A stretch of 64,000 nt of DNA from Closterium sp. Naga37s-1. Its lineage: Eukaryota > Streptophyta > Zygnematophyceae > Desmidiales > Closteriaceae. The stretch's first letter is position 1; each line of letters opens with the position of its first letter. The stretch spans positions 1,588,001-1,652,000 of the forward strand of contig CANJKZ010001112.1 of assembly GCA_947471745.1 (NCBI GenBank). The letters run 5' to 3'. The notes beneath the pieces are model-generated. The model was not told the origin of the DNA, made no database searches, and saw only the letters and a list, made by a program, of their open reading frames with translations. This document shows positions 42,667 through 51,900 of the stretch, piece by piece. Made by a program: the position numbers and the translations under genes.

Positions 42667-43612
42667 ATGTCGACGATTGCTGCAGCTATGGGCGAGCTCC
42701 CGCGGTTTGATGGACGCTCTCCTGACCCCAAGGTGTGGCTAAGCCAAGCCACGAGGGCAATGAGGTGCTTCCTCGCGAACACGAGAGCAAAAGTTGGATT
42801 ACCTACTCATGCATCTGACCGACTCTACCTATATTTGGGCGGAAAGCAAGAACTTCACGATGGTGGCGGGGTTCGAGCAAGCGTTTCAGGATCGCTTCGT
42901 TTGGGAGTCCACGGCGACCGTGATGCATAAGCTGACGACTTTGAAGCAGAAAAAGGGGCAAACGGTGACGGAGTTGGCGGATGAGGTGAGGCAATTGGCC
43001 TCCTACGTGAAAGACTACCCGGTCGCCATGATGGTGAGAGCTTTCATTGAGAGATTGGAGGACCCGGGATTGAGGGAGAAAGTGTTGGGGGGGAGGCCGT
43101 TATCATTGGAGGCCGCGGAGGAAGCCGCTAAGTACTTTGTGACCTACGCGCAGCCAAAGGAGAAAGAAAAGGAGGAGAAGAAGGTAGAGGAGAAGAGGGA
43201 GTCGGATGTGGATAAGATCACGAAGCAGTTGGAGAGGTTGACCATGCAGCTGACTCAAATGCAGCAGGGTAGGGGAGCAGGTATCCTACCTAGGCCGGGA
43301 GGAGGAGCTGGAGGAGGAGGATTTAAGTGCTATCAGTGTGGGAAGGAGGGGCACATGGCTAGGGAGTGCCCTAACAAGGGAAGGGCAGCCATGAACGTGA
43401 TGCAGCAGATTATGGAGAAGTCAAAGCCGAGCATGACCATAGCGGAATTCTTGAATGGAGAAGAGGGTGGAGTGGAGATGTTGGTGGGGGAAAGGAAGCG
43501 GATAGCCATTAGGGATCCAGAAGGATGGGGGATCGATGAGGCAAGGGAGGAGTTAAGGAAGAAGTTAGCGGATGTTGGAGAGGAGAGGAGGCAAGGGGGT
43601 CAAGGTTTGTGA
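42667..43612 (+). pseudogene. Ty3/gypsy gag, one frameshift
   Basis: The ATG at 42667 (MSTIAAAMGELPRFDGRSPDP) begins a retrotrans_gag-type capsid. A one-base shift near 42790 moves the rest into the frame that starts at 42794: FEQAFQDRFVWESTATVMHKL, LKQKKGQTVTELADEVRQL, a Lys/Glu-rich linker, then a classical knuckle CYQCGKEGHMARECP at about 43330-43372. The frame ends at 43612 and overlaps the protease frame by 41 bp, the usual gag/pol frameshift arrangement in such elements. Confidence 0.85.
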
Positions 43613-45509
43613 GGGGAAAGGCGAGAAGCTCGGCCCTCCCCACCTCCACAATGTGGTGGATCAACTCAAGCTCACACCCGTGAGTGCGAGTGTGTGGAAC
43701 TACATCGAAGACAGTGACAAGGTGAGAAAGGAGCTGATGGAGGCATTGAAAAAGGGGAATGAGGAGATAGAGGAAGGGGCAGCCGCTATGCAAGGAGTGG
43801 CAAAAGTAATGTCAGCCGCACCGGTGGAGGCTAAGGGGAAGGAGAAGGAGGCGCCTAGAGCTAGTAACCTAATTTTTCAGATCCCACAGTGTGACGTGTA
43901 CCTCGGGAAGAATCGGATGACAGCCATAGTTGACTCAGGAGCCTCCCAAACCGCCCTATCCCACGTGATAGCTACAAAGCTCGGGCTCCAACCGTACATC
44001 CAAGATACCACTATAGAATTCAACACCTCTAGCGGGGAGACTTCGAAGCCGTGGGGAGTTTTGCCGGACGTACCAGTTAGGGTAGGGAAGCTGACTCTAC
44101 CGGTGGACATTGCAATGACGGGAGCAAACACATACGATATGCTCCTAGGGCAGGACTGGATCTATTCGGCCTACGCGGATATCTTGACTAGTAAGGGGAA
44201 GATAGTTTACCAAGTTAACACCACGGAGACCGACTCGGTACCCATAACCACGGGACCCTTGGGTGGTGGTGGCCGCCCCTCCTATGTGCTCCTCCCCTCC
44301 CACACAATCCACAGGAACATCTACGAGGAGGATGAGGAGCGCATCAAGGTGTGGATGGAGGAGCAGGACTTCCTAAAGTGGATGGAGGAGAGGAGGATAG
44401 TCATAGTAGAGGAGGAAGGGAGATTGGAGTTGAATGCGGAGGAAGAGGATGAGTATTACCTATGGCTAAGGGAGCAAGAGGAGGAAGGGAGTAAGGAGGA
44501 GGCATCAAGTGAGGAGGATTCCGAGGAGGGAGACGGGGAGGAAGCAGAGGAAAAGGAGGATAAGGAGGTTGGAGGAGAGGAGGAGGAGACTTGGAGGTAT
44601 AACTTTGGGAGCCCAACGGCGGATGAGATAGGGGCTTGGGATACGATAGGCACGGGGATTGGTTGGGACAAGAAGTATGATGAGATGGTGGAGAAGTATG
44701 TGGGAGAGGAGAACGAGGCCAAGTGGGAAGGAGATTCCATGGTGGACGGAGAGGAGTATCGGAACCACAAATGGGAGGAGGGGGAGCTGGTTTATGATAA
44801 GAGGAGGAAGCTGATTAGTACGGACCATCTCTTCGAGATGTATAACTACCCGGCAGCCGAGAAGTGGAACTACGTGGCAGCCGAGAGTGGGGACGAGGGG
44901 AGGATCATCCTAGGGAGTTACTACACCCTCAAAAAAGAGGCGCCTAGGGTAGCATGCCCCGCGTTTGAGGATCTGTTTGTTTCCTTGAACCACGAGTTAG
45001 GGGAGCAGCAGCAGAAGGAGGTGCGGACGCTTTTGGTGGAGTATAGGGACATCTTCTCCACTGAGAAGGAGACGATATGCACCCATCCCACCATCCGCCA
45101 CCACATTGCCACGGGGAACACCAAACCGATAGCCCACAAGCCATACCGAGTCTCACCTTCCGAGCGCGCTAGAATCGAGGAGGAGGTCCAAACCTTGCTC
45201 AAGCAACGAGTCATTCGCCCTTCGAACAGCCCATGGTCATCCCCATGCATCGTCATCCCTAAGAACGACTTCTTTCAGACCTTTCCCCCTACCTCGAAGA
45301 TGACCACTCTCCGGATATTGCTCAGCGTGACTACGAGCTTCACTCTCTTGACTTCAGCACTGCTTTCCTACAGGGCAGCCTGCAAGAGGAGATCTGGCTG
45401 CGCCGCCCACCTGGCTTCACTGGGTCGTTTTCTGCAGGTACCCAGTGGAGCCTCCGGCGGCCAGTCTACGGTCTCCGCCAGGCGCCTCGCGAGTGGCACG
45501 ACACACTGA
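43572..45509 (+). CDS. Chimeric ORF: gypsy protease and RT N-terminus fused to a copia RT fragment
   Basis: 645 codons. Aspartic protease IVDSGASQTALSHVIATKLG lies at about residues 118-137, with the second hallmark MLLGQDWI. A very Glu-rich linker (about 250-330) follows, then the RT entry region (IFSTEKETICTHPTIRHHI, PYRVSPSERARIEEEVQTLL, SPWSSPCIVIPKND). At about 45260 the sequence switches without loss of frame to copia RT DNA (FFQTFPPTSKMTTLRILL), so the gypsy RT palm, RNase H and integrase are absent. It cannot be an active polymerase. The start is not certain, since gypsy pol is normally made by frameshifting from gag. Confidence 0.8.
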   Translation: MLERRGGKGVKVCEGKGEKLGPPHLHNVVDQLKLTPVSASVWNYIEDSDKVRKELMEALKKGNEEIEEGAAAMQGVAKVMSAAPVEAKGKEKEAPRASNLIFQIPQCDVYLGKNRMTAIVDSGASQTALSHVIATKLGLQPYIQDTTIEFNTSSGETSKPWGVLPDVPVRVGKLTLPVDIAMTGANTYDMLLGQDWIYSAYADILTSKGKIVYQVNTTETDSVPITTGPLGGGGRPSYVLLPSHTIHRNIYEEDEERIKVWMEEQDFLKWMEERRIVIVEEEGRLELNAEEEDEYYLWLREQEEEGSKEEASSEEDSEEGDGEEAEEKEDKEVGGEEEETWRYNFGSPTADEIGAWDTIGTGIGWDKKYDEMVEKYVGEENEAKWEGDSMVDGEEYRNHKWEEGELVYDKRRKLISTDHLFEMYNYPAAEKWNYVAAESGDEGRIILGSYYTLKKEAPRVACPAFEDLFVSLNHELGEQQQKEVRTLLVEYRDIFSTEKETICTHPTIRHHIATGNTKPIAHKPYRVSPSERARIEEEVQTLLKQRVIRPSNSPWSSPCIVIPKNDFFQTFPPTSKMTTLRILLSVTTSFTLLTSALLSYRAACKRRSGCAAHLASLGRFLQVPSGASGGQSTVSARRLASGTTH

Positions 45510-45564
45510 GGACGACTCTTGTGGCTCTTGGGTTTGCTCCTTCTTTGCTCGATAGCCGCTCGTA
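45262..45564 (+). pseudogene. copia RT fragment (motif A region)
   Basis: The first codons are in frame with the gypsy part. After a small deletion the rest (QRDYELHSLDFSTAFLQGSL, EEIWLRRPPGFTGS, PVYGLRQAPREWHDTL) is in another frame, ending at a TAG at 45562. It contains the motif A Asp but stops before the YVDD box. It belongs to the same copia lineage as 2959-9273, whose own RT lacks this segment. Confidence 0.8.
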
Positions 45565-45569
45565 GCGCG

Positions 45570-46580
45570 CTCGCCACCCGTTGGCTCGCTCGTTTTAAGG
45601 CTTCACATGCTAACTGCTCGGTAGCCGCCCGTTAGCTACCCGTCAGCCGTCCGTTCGCCGTCCGTTCGCGGCTCGTTGCTCGTAGCGCCCTTGGCATGTC
45701 CCATCAGCCCACGGGCCTTAGTTCGTCCCCTTCGTCCGTCCCGTAGCGTGCGCCCCCTCTTCTCCCCCCCCCCCCGTGGGCGCTCCCGTTCGGATTTAGC
45801 GCAGCCCCCGCAGGCCCCTCTACATCCCGTAGCGCCCCCCCCCCTCCCCCCCTCGCGGACACTCCTGTCGGGACCTAGGTTGCGCGTCACCCGTCGCCCG
45901 CCCGTCACCCGTAGCGCCCGTCGCCTTAGTCCTTGTAACCCTAGATTGCCGCGCCCACCGCCTCACCCTCGCCCGAGCTCGCTCGACCCTCGCCCTAGCC
46001 ACCCGCGCCCGTCGGACGTCGTGCGCTAGCACGATCAGCAGCGGCTGCAGCACACCGCCCCACGCCAGTGCGAGCAGCAGCTAGCGCCAGCAGCAGTCGC
46101 TAGCGCCAGCAACAGCAGCCTCTGGCAGCAACAGCAGCTAGCGCCAGCAACAGCAGCTAACTTATGCAGCGGCAGCCAACACCAGCAGCAGACGCCCGTG
46201 CCTTCGCCAGGTTCTACCTGTGCCTTCCACGCACTAGACCGCTCCCCACCGTACTAGACCACTCCCCACCACACAAGATTGCTCCTCACTGCACTAGACC
46301 ACATCCAACTGCCCATGCTTCTTCCCGACCGCTCCCACCGCACTAGACCACTCCCCATCACACTAGACTGTTCCCCATCGCACTAGACCACATCCGGCCG
46401 TACCCTACCGCACCTGACCGCTCCCCTCCGCACTAGCCCACGCCAAACCGCTCTCAAACGCATCCGACCGACTTTACACTACTTCCCACTACACTAGACC
46501 ACTCCCCACCGCACTCGCTGTCACCTACCACTGGTACTGCCGCCTCGACTGGCCCCTACCCCCGTACTACTGTGCCATTT
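45570..46580. repeat. C-rich leader-like DNA with degenerate repeats
   Basis: Contains GTAGCGCCC-type units, poly-C runs near 45767 and 45835, CAGCAGCTAGCGCCAG units (46070-46160), and about a dozen degenerate copies of CACTAGACCACTCCCCACCG (46230-46520). It resembles the repetitive leaders of the other copia elements. No gene is supported. Confidence 0.6.
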
Positions 46581-46584
46581 CGAT

Positions 46585-48894
46585 GTGGCGTCAGTGGCCG
46601 CAGCATCAGCGGTGGCAGCAACACCGGTGGCCGCAGCAGCAGCAGTGGCAGTAGCACCGGTGGCCGCAGCAACAACCGTGGCTGTGGCAGCAGCCGTGGC
46701 TGCAGCACCTGTGGCCGCAGCACCAGTAGTGGCAACCGCGGCAGCAGTAGCAGCTGCGGGTTCAGCAGCAGCGCCAGTGGCAGCCTCCACCGCAGGGCCC
46801 TGTCAGACTCGGCCAGTACACACACCGGTACGTGGGAGCCGCAGCTGAGGTTGAGACCTGTGTTTCCAGTCTTGGTGCTTGTGTAGTTTCCAGTCCAGGC
46901 GCCTCAGAGGTTCTTAGTGTGGGAGCTGCTGCTACTACTAGTCTAGTACTAGCCATTGTCACTGCATCAGGTGCAACGTCACCGCCCTAGACTCTGGAGC
47001 GTCCAGCTGTTTCTTTCGTGACTGCACCGACGTCACGCCACTGCACACTCCAGACACTGTCGCCTTGGGATCTGTAGTTGCCCACAGCACTACCATTCTC
47101 CCGTGTCCAGCAGCTCCCTCTGAGTTTCTCACAGGCTACTACACCCCATCGTTCTCTAGGAACTTGGTAGGTGTCAGTCACCTCCACGACCTCGAAGTTT
47201 TTACCACTTTCCCTCTGGATGAGCCTGTTGCCTCCTGCATAGTCAATGCCACTAGAGTGCCTATGGCCACTTTCCGCAGGGAGCCGGGCTCTGGTCTGTA
47301 CTCTTTACACGCTGGGTCCTACCACACTAGGTCAGGACAGGTCAAGTCAGGTCAGGTCAGGTAGTTGTGTGTCGCGCGACTACCGTGTCAGAGGTCCACT
47401 GGATATCCCCGATTGATCCTTGGGAAGGGTTATAGGCACGTTGGCCTGGAGGGTTATGGGCGCACTCACCCGCTACACAAACAAGCCTTTTTATCCCAGT
47501 GGTTAGTGGCTAGGATCCTTACATGGTATCAGCACAAAGGTCTTGGGTTCGAATCCCAGTATGTACACCTCGGGCATCCCAGTGCGGGGGCGTGTCAAAG
47601 GTCCATTTGAGATCCTTGATTGATCCTAGGGAAGGGTTATAGGCACGTTGGCCTGGGGGGTTATGGCGCACTCACCCGCTACACAAATACCCATTTTATC
47701 CCAGTGATTAGTAGCTGGAATCCTGACATGTCGGTCACTCACACACCTGTCGGTCCTTTGGCACCACCGTCTAGGTCACCCGTCGTTCCTACGTCTCAGT
47801 AGGATGGTACGTCGCCGTCTGGTCTCCGGTCTCCCAGAGTCGCTTGCCCGGCTTCCTCGCTCGCCTGCGCCGTCGTGCACTCCTTGTGTCGAGGGTCGGC
47901 AGCGTGCTGCCCCTCACTCCTCATCGTTCCCCCCCACCACGGCTCCCTTCCAGACACTGCACTTGGACGTCTGGGGCCCCTCCCTGGTCCGTGGCCCACG
48001 TCAGAAGCGCTACTTCCTGATCGTGGTGGACGATTACTCCCGCTACACCACGGTTTTGGGGTGACGCCGAAACTAGTGACCGTGGCCTAGTGACGCACGG
48101 CCATAGGTGGCGCCGGTCTCCCTTTGGACAGGTTCTCCGCGTATAGCAGCTGACTACCGCGTCTGGGGTTCCCTGGCCCACGTTCGCGCCCCTGGCGCGA
48201 ACAAGTTGTCTTCACGCACCCGTGCCTGCGTCTTTCTTGGCTTCCCACTCGACACCTCCGGCTTGCAGTTCTACGACCCGGTTACCTGCCAATTCTTCAG
48301 TTCCCAAGACGTCAATTTCGACGAGTCGGTCAGTTACAACAGGAGTCGCTCTCACCGAGGTTCTGAGACCTTCTCCCCTCCACTGTTCCTCACCACTGAG
48401 CCCCCCCTCAGTCGCCCTAGTAGTCCCCCCCTGTCGCACGGTGTGTCGCACGTCACACCGCCGTCATCTCCCCTGCAGCGTCTTGTTCCTGTCGTGTCTA
48501 GAGGTGCGAAAGGTGCAGCTGCGGAGGGTGAGGGTGAGGCTGCTGGAGCCCGTGGTGCCGGCTCTGGGGGTGCAGGGGGTGTGAGAGTGGAGACCACTCC
48601 TGAGGAGGACACGGCTGTCTCGTCTCAGCGGCCTCGCCCCGCCTCACCCCCTGGCTCCCGTCTGTTCCGCAGTTCCCTCCTCGTTCGCCTCCGCGGCCAG
48701 TCGCTGTGGAGCCTGGGGATGTTCCTGCCAGAGGCACTGGAGTTCCTGAGGGTGTTGTTGGTGGAGGTTCTGGTTCTGGGGATGCTGGAGCCGGAGACAC
48801 GGGCACTGCGGCGCCTACACCGTGCACTGTACGTTTCCTGACCCGTATGCAGCGTTTTGACAGGTTGGAGAGGGAGGAGCGGGAGCGTGAATGA
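46585..48894 (+). pseudogene. Third copia element: protease, integrase fragments and linker
   Basis: A gag end rich in Ala/Val (46585-46850) leads into protease (TLERPAV/DSGAS region near 46990) and the conserved SEFLTGYYTPSFSRNLVGVS (about 47130-47185). After a TRIM insertion come the zinc-binding tail (CTPCVEGRQRAAPHSSSF), the integrase start (LHLDVWGPSLV, YFLIVVDDYSRYTTV to 48058) and, after an internal deletion of the rest of the catalytic core, the integrase C-terminus (VWGSLAHVRAPGANKLSS, ACVFLGFPLDTSGLQFY). The Gly/Ala/Glu linker ends at LEREEREREs-type sequence (stop 48894). RT and RNase H are absent. Confidence 0.78.
47386..47728 (+). mobile_element. Second TRIM, inserted in the copia
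   Basis: LTRs 47386-47523 and 47593-47728 (TGTCA...TTACA / CTGACA) enclose a primer site TGGTATCAGC at 47524 and the same GGGTTCGAATCCCAG internal motif as the TRIM at 35157. Orientation is opposite to that copy. The LTRs differ from each other more than in the first TRIM, and the flanking 5-mers (TACCG, TGTCG) do not match, so it is older or has rearranged. Confidence 0.85.
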
Positions 48895-49602
48895 GCAAGT
48901 AGAGAATACACAAGCAAACAACTAAGGAACACAGAGATCAACCTCTCAACCGTGCCTATCCCGTAGACTAGCTCCCATTGTGCGAGTTATCTCCGCTCAG
49001 CGCACACGACAAGTCGACCACGTGCCTCTGACGGTGCCTGACCAGCCACGTCAACCTCAGGATACCATCCCAAGGTCGCCATCGCTAGAACCACTTGGGC
49101 GATTGTCGCGCACCTCCGCAGTTTCCTGTCGCCCGGGTAACTTGGTCGACCAGGCAACCAAGTCGACCAAGTGTTGCTCCTCATTCCCGTCGACTGTCCA
49201 AGTCGACGACCACCTTCTGCCGACTTCACGAAGTTGGCCACTCCCCCAGGTCAACCACTTCTGGTCGACCAGGCCTGCTGGTCACCGACTGCACCCAGCC
49301 GGCTTTCCCGGGTCACCGTGACCAAGTCGACGCCTCCCAGCTCGACCTCCCAAGTTAACCTCCTAAAGTCGGTGCTCTCCCGAGTCGGCGCCCCTCCCAG
49401 ATCGACGTCTCCCCTCGTCGGCCACTGGGTTGAAGTCGACCGCTGGCTCCCCGTCGTCAGCGGCATGGTAGTGGCCCCGTAGCAGCCCTAGTTGGCGTCT
49501 CCCATTGCAGCTGGTCGGCGCGCTCCCCGCACACCCGACTACGGAGTCGTCTCCGCCTAAGTGAGGACGGGGCCAACACTCAACTCCCATTGAGAAGAAC
49601 GG
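48895..49602 (-). repeat. GTCGAC-rich LTR-like segment (minus orientation)
   Basis: The left part (48895-48990, AACAACTAAGGAACACAGAG, CCGTAGACTAGCTCCC) matches LTR-like bodies at 51150 and 56180. The rest is rich in GGTCGACC-type words and ends with GGACGGGGCCAACACTCAAC, the reverse of the block that opens other copies. It is probably rearranged LTR material of the second copia lineage. Confidence 0.5.
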
Positions 49603-49911
49603 ATGTCGTACTCTCACAGATGCGCTGGCGAAATCGTATCAACGGTGAGGTTGATGGAAAAACCCAAGTATGACGCGCCCATAAAACTTTCAACGGCGAA
49701 CCCTATGAAATGCCCCATGATTCGTGACGAAAAAAATCAAGAACTCGAGTTGTTCTTTTTGTCGCCACAAAAAAAATGGCAGTGTTTGGGAGTATTCAAC
49801 GTGGCGAAATCTATTATCGCCGAGTGGAATGTTTTGTCGAAAGTAGAGTTGGATGTATCACGTCCTAAAATCATCTGGCCGTGCAATTGGGGGTGTTACG
49901 AAAGTTGTTGA
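49603..49911 (+). CDS. Hypothetical ORF, 102 aa, AT-richer island
   Basis: A single plus-strand frame (MSYSHRCAGEIVSTVRL ... CNWGCYESC) in DNA that is visibly richer in A and T than its surroundings. It is Trp/Lys-containing and not low complexity, unlike most frames here. I recognise no family. The sequence to about 50200 continues with similar composition and no clear gene. It may be an exon or a fragment of something other than the copia repeats. Confidence 0.25.
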   Translation: MSYSHRCAGEIVSTVRLMEKPKYDAPIKLSTANPMKCPMIRDEKNQELELFFLSPQKKWQCLGVFNVAKSIIAEWNVLSKVELDVSRPKIIWPCNWGCYESC

Positions 49912-50279
49912 CGAATATTATTGGTGGCAAGGTCAAATATTGAGAGTTGGCAATGGTCGTAGGAGAAGTAATCTTATCAAATGTGACTCATGTAGATGTT
50001 TTCAAATACATTATTAGTGTTAGATGACGTCGACGACTCCACGGTTTTGTCGAGACTCGCCGAACCATTTGTCGAGGGGATGAAAGTACCCTTATCCCCC
50101 CCCTTTGCTCTATTGCACTTGCTTCCCCCAAATTTGTACATCGATGTCGTACGTACACCTGAAATCTCCACAAAAATTATCTAATGTTTTCACCATGTTG
50201 GTGTTGCGCACTTTTAACCATGTTCTTTGTTGGCGTTCCTCGCCATAAAACCGTAAGTCCTCACCTATATCAACGGGAG

Positions 50280-51245
50280 GTGTTTTTGGACCCGTTCTCG
50301 CTTGGGCGGAGCCGACCTCGTGGTCGGGTGTGCGGGAGGTGCAGCGGCCTACAGCAGTCAGAGAGCTGGTCGACGAGGTTGGCCGATCTGCACGGGGGCC
50401 AATGCATGGGCGCCGACTTCGGGAGGTCGACTTGGGAGGTCGATATGTGGAGGGCGTCGACTTGGTGACGTCGACTTGGGGAAGCCGACTTGGGTTGTCG
50501 GCTGACAGGTGTGCTGGTCGACCTGGGGCTAGTCGACCAGGAGTGAGGTCGACCTGGGGCTGGTCCAGTGGGTGCACGGTCAACTTGGTGTGGTCGACCT
50601 GGGGCTGGTCGACTGGGTGTGCGATCAACTTGGTGTGGTCGACCAGTGATGGTCGTCGGCCTGGGTGGTCGACGAACACAAGGAGAAGCTGGACGACGTG
50701 GTGGTTGCCCAGTCAACCAGGTTGCCCGGGCGACGGGGTTCTGCAGAGGACTGCGACGGTCGCTCGGGTGGTTCTGGCGAGGCCGACCTCAGTGGTGGTA
50801 TCCTGAGGTCGACGTGGAGGATCGGGTGCAGTCGTCAACACGAGAGCGATTTCGGGACAAGACACAGCCCTCCAATCATATGCGAGCACCTGTGAAGCGG
50901 GTGCGCTGCTGTCCCGCGGGTCCAATGCAGCCACCTTGCTGCAGCGTTGGCACGCCGTCGACTTGCACTGTTGGCAGGCCGTCTCCTTGCACTGCTGGAG
51001 CGCGGTCGACCAAGCCATGCTGGAGCGCGGTCAACCGTGCTGCGCTGGCAGTCGACCGACTTGCATGCTAGCATATGATGTAGTCGTTGTTGCCTTGCCA
51101 TTGTGTACCATTGTTGTCAACGTTTCCTAGTGAAACTCTTGCCAATTTCCCCCGTGAACTAGCAAGCAGTAAGAGCACAAGGAAACGACTAAGGAACGAA
51201 CTCAAATATCCCTCCTACCCCGTGCCTAGCCCGTAGTCTAAATGT
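50280..51245 (+). repeat. LTR-like repeat with GTCGAC minisatellite (plus orientation)
   Basis: Opens near TTTTTGGACCCGTTCTCGC / TTGGGCGGA. It passes through many GGTCGACCTGGGGCTGGTCG-like units (50400-50680), GTCAACCAGGTTGCCCGGGC, CCTGAGGTCGACGTGG, and a body with CTAGTGAAACTCTTGCCAAT and CCCGTGAACTAGCAAGCAG, ending near CCCGTAGTCTAA. The same order occurs at 55345-56270. Probably a solo LTR. Confidence 0.55.
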
Positions 51246-51534
51246 GGGAGGTGGAAACATGTTTTTTGGAAATTTTGGTCGTATTATAGCCGGTCACTCT
51301 TTTACGAGCTGTTTCCATCAGCTCACCAGACCCCAGCATCTGGGTATAGTTTGGAACCGAAAAATAAAATATATTTTGTCTTATTTCGAGACCGAAATTC
51401 ATGGAACCACGTGCGCATCAATGCCCCTCACACTGTTGCCGAAATGCCATTGTCGATCTTGTCGTCGTCGCCGTTGTCGTCGTTGTTGCGGAGACAACTA
51501 ATTCAACAGGAGCTAGACTGCGGACTAGTCACGG
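51246..51534. other. Spacer between inverted LTR-like arms
   Basis: AT-richer, about 290 bp, with no gene recognised. It would be the loop if the flanking inverted repeats paired. Confidence 0.5.
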
Positions 51535-51900
51535 GGTATGAGTGATCTCTGCGTTCCTTCCTTAGTCGTTTTCATGTGCTCTCAATACTCGCTAGTTCAC
51601 GGGGAGGATTGGCAAGAGTTTCACTAGGAAAACATGACAACAATGGTACAATAAAGCTGGAAAGCAAGTCTACATCAGATTCTAGCATGCAAGCAGGACG
51701 ACTGCCAGCGTAGCACGGTCGACCGCATTCCAGCACGACTTGGTCGACCGCGCTTCAGCACAGTCGCGGCCCACCAACCCTGCAAGTCGACGGCGTGCCA
51801 ACGTTGCTCCAGCAGGACAACAGCGCACCTGCTTCGCACAGGCTCGCAGATGAATGGCGTGACGTGCCTTGTCACCTGCACAGCGCACACACCATATCGA
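51535..51900 (-). repeat. LTR-like repeat (minus orientation), 3' LTR of the minus-strand copia
   Basis: Reverse complement of the body at 50880-51245, with clear but imperfect identity over about 365 bp. It lies at the 3' side of the minus-strand copia pseudogene, as a 3' LTR should. Confidence 0.6.
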
